NCBI RefSeq assembly: GCF_026683955.1
Contig: NZ_CP113343.1
Coordinates: 620,001 to 684,000, forward strand
Reading direction: 5' to 3'
Source of the DNA: Arthrobacter sp. MMS18-M83
Lineage (GTDB): Bacteria; Actinomycetota; Actinomycetes; Actinomycetales; Micrococcaceae
DNA: 64,000 nucleotides
Positions 43,411-53,422 of the stretch are shown piece by piece. Position 1 is the stretch's first letter. Each line of letters opens with the position of its first letter. Position numbers and translations under genes: made by a program. The notes below the pieces were generated by a model. It searched no databases. It worked only from the letters and a program-made list of their open reading frames with translations, and had not been told where the DNA came from.

Positions 43411-46400
43411 TCAGGTGTCCAAGCAGGTTGGACCGAGAAGGACCTTGAGATCGCCGAAAAGGGATGGGGTGGGATTGACCCGCAAGTGCACGGGCAGGCC
43501 CATCACTTCGACTTTTGAATCACCCTGCAAGTGGAGCCTGACCTCGGAATTCCCCCGGTGGGTTGTGAGGACATCGCGAAGATCCGTGACCACAGCTTCG
43601 GTTGCCTTGTAAGTGGGCATCGTAATGACCAGTGGCCCGTTGGTGCTTTCGCTCAGGTCCGGGACCGAGAGCTCCATGCAGTTCAGGGTGACCGCTCCGT
43701 CGTCGCGCCGCTGCAGGCGGCCCTTGACGACGACAATCAGGTCCTCCGCGAGGACCGAAGCGATAGGACCATAGACCTGTCCGAAGAACATGACCTCGAT
43801 GGAAGCGCCCAGGTCTTCTATCTCCGCCCGCGCGTAGGCATTGCCGCTCGCCTTGGCAATCCTGCGGCTGAGCGAAGTGATCATGCCCGCAATGGTGACG
43901 ATAGCGCCGTCGTGCGGGCCGTCTTCTCCCAGGATCGAAGTGATCGACTGCTCCGCATGCTGGCTCAGGACGCCCTCAAGCCCTTGCAACGGATGGTCAG
44001 ACACGTAGAGCCCCAGCATGTCCCGTTCGAAGGACAGCTTGTCCTTCTTCTCCCATTCCGGCAGATCCGGGATCTCGATGCTCAGGGACGCCTCGGATTC
44101 GGCTTCGTCAAAGCCGGCGAAGAGGTCGAATTGCCCGATCGCCTCGTTCCGCTTGAGCGTGATGACGGAGTCGATGGCTTCTTCATGGATCATGGCCAGG
44201 GCCCGCCTGTGGTGGTTCAGCGAATCGAACGCGCCGGCTTTGATCAGTGATTCGATGGTGCGCTTGTTGCAGACCACCGCGGGGACTTTCATGAGGTAGT
44301 CCTTGAAGGAAGTGTAGGCGCCTTCCTTTTCACGGGCCGCGACCATGGCTTCGACGGCGTTCACGCCAACGTTGCGGATGGCGCCCATGCCGAAGCGGAT
44401 GTCGTTGCCGACAGGGGTGAAGTTCAGGGCCGACTCGTTGACGTCGGGCGGCAGCACCGTGATGCCCATCCGCCGGCACTCGTTGAGGTAGATCGCGGAC
44501 TTGTCCTTGTCGTCGCCCACCGAGGTCAGCAGCGCGGCCATATACTCCGGCGCATAGTGCGCCTTGAGGTAGGCGGTCCAGTACGAGATCACGCCGTAGG
44601 CGGCCGAGTGCGCCTTGTTGAAGGCGTAGTCGGAGAACGGCAAAAGGATGTCCCAGAGCGTCTTGACGGCGGCCATGGAGTATCCGTTGTCCTGCATGCC
44701 CTGGGAGAAGCCGGCGAACTGCTTGTCCAATTCCGATTTCTTCTTCTTGCCCATGGCGCGGCGCAGGATATCGGCCTGGCCCAGCGTGTAGCCGGCGAGC
44801 TTCTGCGCCACGGCCATGACCTGCTCCTGGTACACGATCAGCCCGTACGTTCCGCCGAGGATTTCGGCGAGCGGTTCCTCGAGCTCCGGGTGGATCGGGA
44901 TGACTTCCTGGATTTTGTTCTTGCGCAGGGCGTAGTCGGTGTGGGCGTTGGCGCCCATGGGACCGGGCCGGTAGAGGGCCAGGACAGCGGAGATGTCTTC
45001 GAAGTTGTCAGGCTTCATGAGCTTGAGCAGCGACCGCATGGGCCCGCCGTCGAGCTGGAACACGCCCAAAGTGTCACCGCGCGCAAGGAGGTCATACGAC
45101 GCGGCGTCGTCCAACGCCAGGTTCTCCAAATCAAGGTCAACGCCACGGTTCATCTTGATGTTTTCCAAGGCGTCGGAAATGATCGTCAGGTTCCTCAGGC
45201 CGAGGAAGTCCATCTTAATCAGGCCAAGGCCCTCGGACGTGGGGTAATCGAACTGCGTGATGACCTGGCCGTCCTGGATACGGCGCATGACAGGAATGAC
45301 GTCGATAATCGGGTCCGAAGACATGATGACGCCGGCGGCGTGCACGCCCCACTGGCGCTTCAGTCCTTCGATGCCCAGTGCGGTCTCGAAGACCTTGGCG
45401 GCCTCGGGGTCCGTGTTGATGAGCTGTCGGAAGTCCCCGGCCTCGCCATAGCGCTTGGCCTCCGGGTTCTGGATGTCCGCAAGCGGGATGTCCTTGGCCA
45501 TCACGGCGGGCGGAAGGGCCTTGGTGAGCTGCTCACCCATGCTGAACGGGTACCCCAGCACGCGGGAGGAGTCCTTGAGCGCCTGCTTGGTTTTGATGGT
45601 GCCGTAGGTGACAATCATGGCCACGCGCTCGTCGCCGTACTTCCGGGTGACATAGTCGATGACCTCGGAGCGGCGGCGATCATCGAAGTCGACGTCGAAG
45701 TCAGGCATGGACACACGGTCCGGGTTGAGGAAGCGCTCGAAAATCAAGCCGTGTTCAAGGGGATCGAGGTCGGTGATACGCATGGCGTACGCCACCATGG
45801 AGCCCGCTCCGGAACCACGGCCCGGGCCCACCCGGATGCCATTGTTCTTCGCCCAGTTGATGAAGTCCGCCACCACCAGGAAGTAGCCCGGGAAACCCAT
45901 GGAAGTGATGACATCAAGCTCATAGTCGGCTTGCTTGCGCACCTTGTCCGGGACGCCCTTGGGATAGCGGTAGTCGAGGCCTGTGGCTACTTCCTTGACC
46001 AGCCAGGACGTCTCGTCCTCGCCGGGAGGGCAAGGGAACCGCGGCATGTAGTTCGCACCGGTGTTGAAGGACACTTCGCAGCGCTCCGCGATCAACAAAG
46101 TGTTGTCGCAGGCCTCAGGATGATCGCGGAACAGCTCACGCATCTCTTGGGGCGACTTCAAGTAGTAGCCGCTACCGGAGAAAGCGAATCGGGAGCCGCC
46201 GTTGTCATAGGTGGGCTCCAGCAGGGTAGAGCCGGACTGGATGGCCAACAAGGCCTCATGGGCCTTGGCGTCATGCTCATGGGTGTAGTGGAGGTCGTTG
46301 GTGGCCACGAGCGGAAGCTTCAGCTCCTTGGCCAGGCGCAGCAGGTCGCCGGTGACCCGCCGCTCGATGTCCAGGCCGTGGTCCATGAGTTCGCAGAAGT

Positions 46401-46971
46401 AGTTTTCCGCACCAAAGATGTCGCGGAACTCCGAAGCCGCCGCGAGGGCCTCACGGTACTGCCCCAAGCGAAGGCGGGTTTGCACTTCACCGGAAGGACA
46501 GCCCGTGGTCGCAATGAGGCCTTCGGAGTAGGTGTTCAGCAGTTCGCGGTCCAACCGGGGCCATTTGCCGAACACTGAGTCGAGGGAAGCAATCGAGGAC
46601 GCCCGGAACAGATTGCGCATGCCGACGTTGTTGTAGCTCAGCAGCGTCATGTGGGTGTACGAACCACCACCGGACACGTCATCTTTGCGTTGGCTCTCGT
46701 CGCCCCAACGGACGCGCTCTTTGTCGCCGCGGGCCGTTCCCGGCGTGACATAGGCCTCGACGCCGATGATCGGCTTGATGCCTTTGTCAGTGGCCTTCTT
46801 CCAGAAATCGAAGGCACCGAAGAGATATCCATGGTCCGTGGTGGCAAGCGCAGGCATCCCCAGCCGCTCGGTCTCATCGAACAATTCAGTAAGACGGGCC
46901 GCACCATCCAGCATGGAGTATTCAGTGTGGGTGTGCAGATGGACGAACGAGTCATTGCTGGAAGTCACCAC
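43411..46971 (-). CDS. dnaE: DNA polymerase III alpha subunit (replicative)
   Basis: A 1186-residue C-family polymerase. The PHP domain is at the N-terminus (HLHTHTEYSMLDGA, ATTDHGYLFGAF). The catalytic palm has GPGRGSGAGSMVAYAMRITDLDP and the metal-binding DFDVDFDDRRR. The finger and tandem HhH regions follow (GANAHTDYALRK, YQEQVMAVAQKLAGY, AHSAAYG). The OB domain starts near residue 1000 (VTIAGMITSLSRRIAKASGNAYA). It is about the length of actinobacterial DnaE1. The start is GTG at 46971. It is the last gene of the minus-strand series. Confidence 0.97.
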   Translation of the reverse strand: MVTSSNDSFVHLHTHTEYSMLDGAARLTELFDETERLGMPALATTDHGYLFGAFDFWKKATDKGIKPIIGVEAYVTPGTARGDKERVRWGDESQRKDDVSGGGSYTHMTLLSYNNVGMRNLFRASSIASLDSVFGKWPRLDRELLNTYSEGLIATTGCPSGEVQTRLRLGQYREALAAASEFRDIFGAENYFCELMDHGLDIERRVTGDLLRLAKELKLPLVATNDLHYTHEHDAKAHEALLAIQSGSTLLEPTYDNGGSRFAFSGSGYYLKSPQEMRELFRDHPEACDNTLLIAERCEVSFNTGANYMPRFPCPPGEDETSWLVKEVATGLDYRYPKGVPDKVRKQADYELDVITSMGFPGYFLVVADFINWAKNNGIRVGPGRGSGAGSMVAYAMRITDLDPLEHGLIFERFLNPDRVSMPDFDVDFDDRRRSEVIDYVTRKYGDERVAMIVTYGTIKTKQALKDSSRVLGYPFSMGEQLTKALPPAVMAKDIPLADIQNPEAKRYGEAGDFRQLINTDPEAAKVFETALGIEGLKRQWGVHAAGVIMSSDPIIDVIPVMRRIQDGQVITQFDYPTSEGLGLIKMDFLGLRNLTIISDALENIKMNRGVDLDLENLALDDAASYDLLARGDTLGVFQLDGGPMRSLLKLMKPDNFEDISAVLALYRPGPMGANAHTDYALRKNKIQEVIPIHPELEEPLAEILGGTYGLIVYQEQVMAVAQKLAGYTLGQADILRRAMGKKKKSELDKQFAGFSQGMQDNGYSMAAVKTLWDILLPFSDYAFNKAHSAAYGVISYWTAYLKAHYAPEYMAALLTSVGDDKDKSAIYLNECRRMGITVLPPDVNESALNFTPVGNDIRFGMGAIRNVGVNAVEAMVAAREKEGAYTSFKDYLMKVPAVVCNKRTIESLIKAGAFDSLNHHRRALAMIHEEAIDSVITLKRNEAIGQFDLFAGFDEAESEASLSIEIPDLPEWEKKDKLSFERDMLGLYVSDHPLQGLEGVLSQHAEQSITSILGEDGPHDGAIVTIAGMITSLSRRIAKASGNAYARAEIEDLGASIEVMFFGQVYGPIASVLAEDLIVVVKGRLQRRDDGAVTLNCMELSVPDLSESTNGPLVITMPTYKATEAVVTDLRDVLTTHRGNSEVRLHLQGDSKVEVMGLPVHLRVNPTPSLFGDLKVLLGPTCLDT

Positions 46972-47015
46972 GACAGTCTACCGGCAGGGGTCGCGCAGAT
47001 GGACTGGAATCCTCG

Positions 47016-47960
47016 CTACGCGTTGCCGCTTTCGAGAAGCTTCAGCGCGTACTGCAGGTCATCCGGGTACTGGCTGGTGACTTCCACCCATTCGCCAGTG
47101 CGGGGGTGGTTGAAACCGAGGCGGCGCGCGTGCAGCCACTGCCGGGTGAGTCCCAGGTTTGCTGCCAGGCGAGGGTCTGCCCCATAGGTCAGATCGCCAG
47201 CACAGGGATGCCGCAGGGCCGAGAAATGAACCCGGATCTGGTGTGTCCTGCCGGTCTCAAGGTGAATTTCCACGAGGGTCGCCTTGCCAAACGCTTCGAG
47301 TACCTCGTAGTGCGTCACCGAGGGACGGCCATCCTCGATGACCGCAAACCGCCAATCATGCCCGGGGTGGCGTCCGATGGGGGCGTCGATGGTGCCTTCC
47401 AAGGGATCCGGCAGGCCTTGGACGACGGCGTGGTACACCTTGTCCACTGTGCGTTCCTTGAAGGCCCTCTTGAGCACCGTGTAAGCATGTTCTGTCTTCG
47501 CCACCACCATGACGCCTGAGGTTCCGACGTCGAGACGGTGGACGATGCCGGCCCGTTCAGGGGCACCTGAGGTGGAGATCCGGTATCCGACACCAGCGAG
47601 GCCACCGACCACGGTGGGCCCGACCCACCCCGGCGATGGATGCGCCGCCACGCCAACAGGCTTGTCGATGACAACAAAATCCTCATCGTCCAACAGGATC
47701 TTCAGGCCTTCCACGACTTCCTCCACGACTTCCAAGGGATCCCGGCGTTCGGGAACGGTCACTTCCAGCACGGACCCGGCAAGCAGCTTCGCCGACTTGC
47801 CGATTGCAGCCGATTTGCCCACTGTGCTTGCAGAGACGGTCACGTTGCCCTCGGCAATCAGCAAAGCAGCCGCGGAACGGGAGATATCCATGAGTTTCGC
47901 CAGTCCAGCATCCGCCCTGGCCCCGCCTAGTTCTTCGGGAACAACGAATTGCTCAGACAT
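47016..47960 (-). CDS. RluA/RluD family 23S rRNA pseudouridine synthase
   Basis: A 314-residue pseudouridine synthase. An S4 RNA-binding domain is at residues 12-70 ([29 protein letters not shown]). The catalytic motif is [16 protein letters not shown] with the catalytic Asp. [16 protein letters not shown] is the second signature. The ATG at 47960 is chosen because it overlaps the lspA stop by 8 bp, a usual arrangement for lspA-rluD; the frame is open further upstream. The exact target uridine cannot be told from sequence. Confidence 0.94.
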   Translation of the reverse strand: MSEQFVVPEELGGARADAGLAKLMDISRSAAALLIAEGNVTVSASTVGKSAAIGKSAKLLAGSVLEVTVPERRDPLEVVEEVVEGLKILLDDEDFVVIDKPVGVAAHPSPGWVGPTVVGGLAGVGYRISTSGAPERAGIVHRLDVGTSGVMVVAKTEHAYTVLKRAFKERTVDKVYHAVVQGLPDPLEGTIDAPIGRHPGHDWRFAVIEDGRPSVTHYEVLEAFGKATLVEIHLETGRTHQIRVHFSALRHPCAGDLTYGADPRLAANLGLTRQWLHARRLGFNHPRTGEWVEVTSQYPDDLQYALKLLESGNA

Positions 47961-48546
47961 CGCCCGGCTCCCCGCCTTCGGGCGTCGTAGCGCGGGATCC
48001 GGCGGAGTGCTGGCGCGAGCCATCCAAGCCGATCCCCCGCAGGGTCAGCAGGCAGATGATCACCACGCCGGAAACCACCGCTGAGTCGGCGATGTTGAAA
48101 ATAGCGAAGTTGGGCAGTTGGATGAAGTCCACCACGTGGCCCATGGCGAAAGAGGGTTCGCGGAAGAGCCGGTCCGTGAGGTTTCCGAGCGCCCCACCCA
48201 GAAGCAGTCCGAGGGCAAGCGCCCACCAGGCGGATCCCAATCGACGCAGTTGGAAGAGGATCGCCACGGAGACAGCAGCCATGACGATCGTAAAGACCCA
48301 CGTAACATTCTCACCGATTGAGAAGGCAGCCCCGGAGTTGCGGATGTAGTACCAATGCAGCAGCGGAGGCAAGGCGGGGATACGTTCGCCTTCCACCATG
48401 GTGCTTGTGACCCAGAGTTTGGTCAGCTGGTCGAAGGCGTACGCGAAGACGGCGAAGCCTGCGAAAACCCAGAGCAATGCGGGACGCCACGTGTGGATTT
48501 TGGTGCGGAGCGGCTCCGTGGTGCCGTCTGTTTGTTCGTCGCTCAT
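47953..48546 (-). CDS. lspA: Lipoprotein signal peptidase II
   Basis: A 197-residue aspartyl membrane protease that cleaves lipoprotein signal peptides. Four membrane segments are visible. The catalytic Asp pair is in [12 protein letters not shown] and in [24 protein letters not shown] is the third family block. The C-terminal 30 residues are a polar tail beyond the core ([15 protein letters not shown]). Overlap with the following pseudouridine synthase gene indicates coupled translation. Confidence 0.95.
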   Translation of the reverse strand: MSDEQTDGTTEPLRTKIHTWRPALLWVFAGFAVFAYAFDQLTKLWVTSTMVEGERIPALPPLLHWYYIRNSGAAFSIGENVTWVFTIVMAAVSVAILFQLRRLGSAWWALALGLLLGGALGNLTDRLFREPSFAMGHVVDFIQLPNFAIFNIADSAVVSGVVIICLLTLRGIGLDGSRQHSAGSRATTPEGGEPGDV

Positions 48547-48591
48547 AGTACTTTCATTCGGTAACCGTAGGCTTCGGGCGCCTTAACAGGC

Positions 48592-48629
48592 GAAAGCCGG
48601 TGGCCGGGAATCCCCAGCCACCGGCTTTC
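48592..48629 (-). terminator. Terminator after divIVA
   Basis: 13-bp stem GAAAGCCGGTGGC / GCCACCGGCTTTC between the divIVA stop and the lspA start, separating the cell division genes from lspA. Confidence 0.8.
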
Positions 48630-48639
48630 AGAATACTTG

Positions 48640-49323
48640 CTAGACCTCTGCGGCGGCTTCGCCGACCTCGGGGGCCGCAACGGAGCCGCGGGCATCCAGG
48701 TCGCGCAGCTGGCCCTCGATGTAGGCCTTCAGGCGGGAGCGGTAGTCGCGCTCGAAGCCGCGGAGCTGCTCCACCTTGCGTTCGAGAACGGAGCGCTGCT
48801 GCTCGAGTGCACCGAGGATCTTACGGGACTTGTCCTGAGCGTCATTGACAAGGCTGGAGGCTTCGATCTGTGCCTCGGCAATGATCTTTTCCTTCTGCTG
48901 CTCGCCGTCAGCCACGTGCTTGTCATGCATCTGCTGCGCCATGGCCAGCAGGCCAGCTGCAGACTCGGCGGAGGGAGAGCCGGCGGAAAGTGCGGCCGGG
49001 GCCGGAGCGGCGGCAACGGCCGGTTCCTTCTTCTTGTCGGCATCGGCTGCCTTCGCTTCGGCTTCTGCCTTGGCCTGCGCGTCCTTGTCGGCCTTAACCG
49101 GTGCGGGCACCTTCTCGACCACGGGTGCCGCGGCTGCGCTGGCAGGAACCGGGTTTCCGCCTTCGGCGAGCTTCTTGCGGAGCTCGTCGTTCTCTTGGTT
49201 CAAACGCCGCAGCTCGACGACGATTTCGTCGAGAAAGTCGTCGACCTCGTCCTGGTCGTAGCCTTCGCGGAACTTGGTCGGCTGAAAGCGCTTGTTGACA
49301 ACGTCTTCTGGCGTCAAAGCCAT
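48640..49323 (-). CDS. divIVA: DivIVA / Wag31 polar growth protein
   Basis: A 227-residue coiled-coil protein that marks cell poles and curved membrane. The N-terminal membrane-binding domain is MALTPEDVVNKRFQPTKFREGYDQDEVDDFLDEIV, followed by a first coiled coil (to about residue 50). An Ala/Pro/Lys-rich linker spans about 55-115. A second coiled coil (AQMHDKHV...LKAYIEGQLRDL) is at 120-210. The linker is long compared with Bacillus DivIVA and typical of actinobacteria. Its place after sepF and yggT in the division cluster supports the assignment. Confidence 0.94.
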   Translation of the reverse strand: MALTPEDVVNKRFQPTKFREGYDQDEVDDFLDEIVVELRRLNQENDELRKKLAEGGNPVPASAAAAPVVEKVPAPVKADKDAQAKAEAEAKAADADKKKEPAVAAAPAPAALSAGSPSAESAAGLLAMAQQMHDKHVADGEQQKEKIIAEAQIEASSLVNDAQDKSRKILGALEQQRSVLERKVEQLRGFERDYRSRLKAYIEGQLRDLDARGSVAAPEVGEAAAEV

Positions 49324-49491
49324 CTGGTCACCTCGTTGGTCTAGTTAGTCAGTAGGCCTTCCGGCCGTTCAAAACTACGGTACCTAAATATCATCTGATT
49401 CCCCCAATTCAACACCATCGTGTTGGACCGAAGGATTGCAGTCCCCGTGCCGAAGAAAAAATGATCGTCGGACACTCGGACTGCGGAAAAG

Positions 49492-49779
49492 CTACGCCAG
49501 CGTGTAGACGAAACCCATCGCGATGCTGACGACAATAAACATGATCAAAAACGCCAGGTCAAGGGATACCCCACCAAGCTGCAAAGGTGGAATCAGCCGA
49601 CGAATCCGTTTCAAGGGCGGATCAGTCACAGAATAGACCACATGCGCGGCCACCAGGGCAGCGCCACGGGGGCGCCACTGCCGCGCGAACATCTGCACCA
49701 GATCAAAAACGAGCCTGATGATGAGGGTGACCAGGAACAGCAGCAATGCAATGTACAAAAGGCCGAAAACTATGCCCAC
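49492..49779 (-). CDS. YggT family membrane protein
   Basis: A 95-residue integral membrane protein with two hydrophobic segments (3-29 and 71-94). The conserved block YSVTDPPLKRIRRLIPPLQLGGVSLDLAF lies between them, and the family signature Pro-rich DPPLKRIRR is clear. Its place between sepF and divIVA is shared with most actinobacteria and links it loosely to division. The exact role is unknown. Confidence 0.92.
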   Translation of the reverse strand: MGIVFGLLYIALLLFLVTLIIRLVFDLVQMFARQWRPRGAALVAAHVVYSVTDPPLKRIRRLIPPLQLGGVSLDLAFLIMFIVVSIAMGFVYTLA

Positions 49780-49838
49780 GGGTTAGCTCAGATCTCCTAG
49801 TTCGCCACTTTTCTCGGTCAGTCCCTCTATTGCAACAC

Positions 49839-49870
49839 AGATGCCAGGCAGATCGCTCTGCCTGGCATCT
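49839..49870 (-). terminator. Terminator after sepF
   Basis: Perfect 14-bp stem AGATGCCAGGCAGA / TCTGCCTGGCATCT with a TCGC loop. It may let sepF mRNA end before yggT. Confidence 0.8.
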
Positions 49871-49882
49871 TTGTTGACTGGG

Positions 49883-50413
49883 CTAGCTCTGGTTGAAGAA
49901 CGTTGCCTGTGCTTCGCTGACCTTTTTGTCATCGCCAAGAACTTCGACGTACGACGGCGACAACAGGAAAACCTTGCTGGTAACACGCTCAATGCTGCCA
50001 TGGAGTCCGAAGACCAGGCCGGCCGAAAAATCGACGAGGCGCTTGGCATCTCCTTCCCCCATGTCCGTGACGTTCATGATCACGGGGATGCCGTCCCGGA
50101 AACTTTCGCCGATGATCTTGGCGTCATTGTAGGAGCGGGGATGGACGGTGGTGATCTGCCTCAGTCCGGAGGCGTCTTCGCGGCTAGAAGCCGCACGCTT
50201 GATAGGTGTCACGGGTGCGCGGTATTCCTCTTCGGCGACAGGGGGGACTTCACGAACTACTTCACGTACAGGTGCAGGGGCGCCGCGCTCATCACGATTG
50301 TGGTCGACAGACCGGTCCTCGTCCGTGTGCTGCACGTGCTGCTCAGACTCGTAGTGTTCATCGCCATCGGCGAGCCCAAGATAAACCATTGTCTTGCGCA
50401 GTGCGCCAGCCAT
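49883..50413 (-). CDS. sepF: Cell division protein SepF
   Basis: A 176-residue membrane-linked FtsZ partner. The N-terminal amphipathic helix is [19 protein letters not shown] polar linker (20-80) follows. The globular domain is at 85-170: [32 protein letters not shown], then [29 protein letters not shown]. In actinobacteria it replaces FtsA/ZipA to anchor FtsZ. It is 88 bp downstream of the yggS gene. Confidence 0.95.
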   Translation of the reverse strand: MAGALRKTMVYLGLADGDEHYESEQHVQHTDEDRSVDHNRDERGAPAPVREVVREVPPVAEEEYRAPVTPIKRAASSREDASGLRQITTVHPRSYNDAKIIGESFRDGIPVIMNVTDMGEGDAKRLVDFSAGLVFGLHGSIERVTSKVFLLSPSYVEVLGDDKKVSEAQATFFNQS

Positions 50414-50501
50414 GCTGGACTCCTATCGTGTCTGCAGTAGGCGGGCCGCCCATGACTTGACATAGCTGAAATCCCGGCCCGTCGCTTCCAATACTTCGAC
50501 G

Positions 50502-51251
50502 CTACCCCACCCGCGGACGCGAACCGAGAATATCCGAGCCAATTCGCAGGTGTGTCGCACCGAATTGCACGGCAGCTTCGAGGTCCTGGCTCATCCCGGC
50601 TGAGATCCCCACAGCTTCCGGATGCAGTCCCCGCAGATCCGCGGAAATGGCGGCGAGCTTCTCAAATGCTTCCGCGGGAGGCGCGCCCAAGGGGGCAACG
50701 GCCATCACCCCGGCCAAGCGCAGCCCGAAAGCGATGGCGATCGATTCGGCGAGGCGCTCGACGTCGGCTGGCGCGGCACCGCCGCGGTGGGCTCCGGCGT
50801 CGTCCTCAAGACTGACCTGGATGTAGCAGTCAAGGTCCGGCCTGTCGGACTCTTCCTGCTCCCGCGCAATAGCCTTGGCCAGGGCCTCGGCGAGCTGCGG
50901 ACGGTCAATCGACTGGACCGAAAACGCGTACTTCGCCACAGACTTGGCTTTGTTGCTTTGCAATTGACCGATGAAGTGCCAACGCATAGCGAGTCCGGTA
51001 AGCTCCGCGGACTTCGCAGCCGCTTCTTGATCGCGATTCTCACCGACGTCGGTCACGCCGAGGGCCGCAAGGCGGGCGACGTCCGCTGCCGGATGGAACT
51101 TGCTCACGACTATCAGTTGCGGCTCTTCGCTTCGCCCAGCCGCCACGGTTGCAGCCGAAATCCGCCGGCGGACGGCTGCGAGCCGTTTCCGCAGTTCGGC
51201 TGTCCGCGGATCGACGTCGGCGGTTCCGGCTGCCGGGAGGGTCTCACTCAT
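50502..51251 (-). CDS. YggS family PLP homeostasis protein
   Basis: A 249-residue alanine-racemase-fold PLP-binding protein. The PLP lysine is in LIVVSKFHPAADV. The other blocks are VTDVGENRDQEA and HFIGQLQSNKAK, both family signatures, and the C-terminal GISAGMSQDLEAAVQFGATHLRIGSDILG. It regulates PLP levels and lacks racemase activity in studied members. The ATG at 51251 is chosen because ATGAGTGA overlaps the pgeF stop by 8 bp; the frame extends 7 codons further upstream. Confidence 0.94.
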   Translation of the reverse strand: MSETLPAAGTADVDPRTAELRKRLAAVRRRISAATVAAGRSEEPQLIVVSKFHPAADVARLAALGVTDVGENRDQEAAAKSAELTGLAMRWHFIGQLQSNKAKSVAKYAFSVQSIDRPQLAEALAKAIAREQEESDRPDLDCYIQVSLEDDAGAHRGGAAPADVERLAESIAIAFGLRLAGVMAVAPLGAPPAEAFEKLAAISADLRGLHPEAVGISAGMSQDLEAAVQFGATHLRIGSDILGSRPRVG

Positions 51252-51939
51252 GCGTCCACACCAAACCTGCAAAGCGCCCGGTTTGCTGACTGCGCCGGTA
51301 AGAGTAAAGCCGTGCGGTCTCCCGCGTGCACTCCCCCGAGTATTCGACCACGACGCCGAGCGCCTCCAACTGGGCGCGCACGCCAGCCGGCAGGTCCAAC
51401 GCGGGCGTACCCCACGAGGTAGTGGACCAGGCTTCAGGCACGACCGCCGTTACGTCGTCGCGCAACTGTTCAGGAACTTCGTAACAATCGCCGCAGATGG
51501 AAGGGCCAACCCAGGCGCTGATGGTCGCCGCACCACGGCTTCGCATTTCAGCGACCGTGGCCGAAACGAGGTCCGCTGCAACGCCGGGTCGGCCAGCGTG
51601 GGCTACGGCCAAGACAGGTTCCATGTTGCTCTGCCCCTCGCCCAACAACACAATGGGGACACAATCTGCCACCATGACCGCAAGCGGCTGTCCCATCGAC
51701 ACCATAGCGTCAGCCGTTGGGCCGTCGCCGTGCGCATCGATGAATTCGACGGTTTTTCCGTGCACCTGGTTCATGTACTGAAAATGCCGTTCGCCGAGCC
51801 CCGCTGCTGCTTCCAGCCGGGCCCGGCGCGCCATCACATCTTGAGGATTGTCCGCCACGTGCAGTGCAAGGTTGCCCGCGTCGACATCGGTGAAGGCGAC
51901 CGAAATTCCCGGTCGCACTTCTTTTCGCCACCAAAACAC
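51244..51939 (-). CDS. pgeF: Peptidoglycan editing factor PgeF (YfiH / laccase-domain)
   Basis: A 231-residue single-domain multicopper-oxidase-fold protein of the YfiH family. The metal-site residues are in QVHGKTV, AVAHAGRPGVAADLV and SICGDCYEV. In E. coli the family removes wrong amino acids from peptidoglycan precursors; others were described as polyphenol oxidases or purine nucleoside enzymes. The start is GTG at 51939, 38 bp after the ftsZ stop. GGAGAG lies about 11 bp upstream. Location in the cell wall cluster supports the peptidoglycan role. Confidence 0.9.
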   Translation of the reverse strand: MFWWRKEVRPGISVAFTDVDAGNLALHVADNPQDVMARRARLEAAAGLGERHFQYMNQVHGKTVEFIDAHGDGPTADAMVSMGQPLAVMVADCVPIVLLGEGQSNMEPVLAVAHAGRPGVAADLVSATVAEMRSRGAATISAWVGPSICGDCYEVPEQLRDDVTAVVPEAWSTTSWGTPALDLPAGVRAQLEALGVVVEYSGECTRETARLYSYRRSQQTGRFAGLVWTHE

Positions 51940-51977
51940 TATTGACTAACTCTCCTGAACGGCTTGATATGGACTGC

Positions 51978-53207
51978 CTACTTCAGGAAGTCCGGAACGT
52001 CGAGGTCGTCGGTACGACTGCCTGAAAGGTCCGGTTCGACGACGGCCGGGAGGTCGACGTCGAAGCCGGAGTCCGCCGGCAAGGCAGAGTGGCGTTGCTG
52101 GCCCCAGTTGCTCAAGCCTGAAGTACCGACGCGGGCGGCAACGTGCTGCGGCGCGGCATAGGCCGGGGCAGCTGAAGGTGCGGCAGGACGCTCCGGAGCC
52201 GCAGGGGCCTGGTGCTGGCCCGCTTGCGGGGCCGACTGGTTCATCGACGGCGATGTGGCCTTGACGTCGTCAAACCCGGCGGCGATGACCGTGACGCGCG
52301 CTTCGTCGCCAAGGGCGTCGTCAATGACGGCACCGAAGATGATGTTGGCCTCGGGGTGGGCCACTTCCTGGACAAGCCGCGCAGCTTCGTTGATTTCGAA
52401 CAAGCCGAGGTCAGAGCCGCCCTGGATGGAGAGCAGCACACCGTGGGCGCCGTCGATCGACGCTTCGAGCAGAGGCGAGGCAATGGCGAGCTCAGCAGCC
52501 TTGACAGCACGGTCTTCACCGCGTGCTGAGCCGATACCCATGAGGGCCGAACCTGCACCCTGCATGACGGACTTGACGTCGGCGAAGTCGAGGTTGATGA
52601 GGCCAGGGGTGGTGATGAGGTCCGTGATGCCCTGGACACCCGACAGGAGTACTTGGTCAGCGGAACGGAAAGCGTCCAGGACGGAGACGTTACGGTCGCT
52701 GATGGAGAGGAGACGGTCGTTGGGGATGACGATGAGGGTATCGACCTCGTCGCGCAGGGCGTCAATTCCGGCCTCGGCCGAACCGGCGCGTCGGCGGCCT
52801 TCAAAGGTGAAGGGCCGGGTGACGACACCGATGGTCAGGGCGCCGAGCGAGCGTGCGATCCGGGCCACGACGGGGGCGCCGCCGGTTCCGGTGCCGCCGC
52901 CTTCGCCAGCGGTGACGAAGACCATGTCGGCTCCGCGGATAACTTCTTCGATCTCGTCGGCGTGGTCTTCGGCTGCCTGGCGTCCGACGTCGGGGTTGGC
53001 GCCGGCTCCCAGACCGCGGGTGAGTTCGCGTCCGACGTCGAGCTTGACGTCCGCGTCACTCATGAGCAGAGCCTGGGCATCGGTGTTGATGGCGATGAAC
53101 TCGACGCCGCGAAGGCCGACTTCGATCATTCGGTTAACTGCATTCACGCCACCGCCGCCGATGCCGACGACCTTGATGACGGCCAAGTAATTCTGCGGTG
53201 CTGCCAC
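51978..53207 (-). CDS. ftsZ: Cell division GTPase FtsZ
   Basis: A 409-residue tubulin homologue that forms the division ring. The G-box is [13 protein letters not shown] near residue 105. [12 protein letters not shown] is the N-terminal nucleotide loop, NTDAQAL follows, and [11 protein letters not shown] is the T7 catalytic loop. An Ala/Pro-rich linker (about 317-385) leads to the C-terminal tail DLDVPDFLK, which binds SepF and FtsW. The GTG at 53207 is chosen for AAGGGG upstream and the usual [15 protein letters not shown] start; an earlier frame start at 53255 is not needed. A strong promoter lies upstream. Confidence 0.97.
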   Translation of the reverse strand: MAAPQNYLAVIKVVGIGGGGVNAVNRMIEVGLRGVEFIAINTDAQALLMSDADVKLDVGRELTRGLGAGANPDVGRQAAEDHADEIEEVIRGADMVFVTAGEGGGTGTGGAPVVARIARSLGALTIGVVTRPFTFEGRRRAGSAEAGIDALRDEVDTLIVIPNDRLLSISDRNVSVLDAFRSADQVLLSGVQGITDLITTPGLINLDFADVKSVMQGAGSALMGIGSARGEDRAVKAAELAIASPLLEASIDGAHGVLLSIQGGSDLGLFEINEAARLVQEVAHPEANIIFGAVIDDALGDEARVTVIAAGFDDVKATSPSMNQSAPQAGQHQAPAAPERPAAPSAAPAYAAPQHVAARVGTSGLSNWGQQRHSALPADSGFDVDLPAVVEPDLSGSRTDDLDVPDFLK

Positions 53208-53276
53208 GTTTCGTGCCCCTTGCTTGTGTCCTATAGCGAAACAGATCGAGTCCAACTTGAATTCTTGGACCTTAAC

Positions 53277-53305
53277 CCTCTAGTTGAAGGTTATAGTTAT
53301 GTCAA
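53277..53305 (-). promoter_or_regulatory. Promoter of ftsZ
   Basis: On the minus strand TTGACA (consensus -35) - N17 - TAGAGG. It lies in the 215-bp gap between ftsQ and ftsZ, about 70 bp upstream of the GTG, so ftsZ can be transcribed apart from the mur genes. Confidence 0.75.
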
Positions 53306-53422
53306 GTAACTCTTAAGTGACCGTATGGGCTATGAATCCGACATTCAATAACCGCCTCCGCGTGTCGCATGAAAGTCCCAAAAATAGCCCCGAACGCCAG
53401 CGAAGTTCCTTCTTGAAACGGC

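Noticed and set aside
44557..46578. 673-codon plus-strand open frame opposite dnaE
   Set aside because: It is antisense to conserved polymerase motifs and has typical shadow composition.
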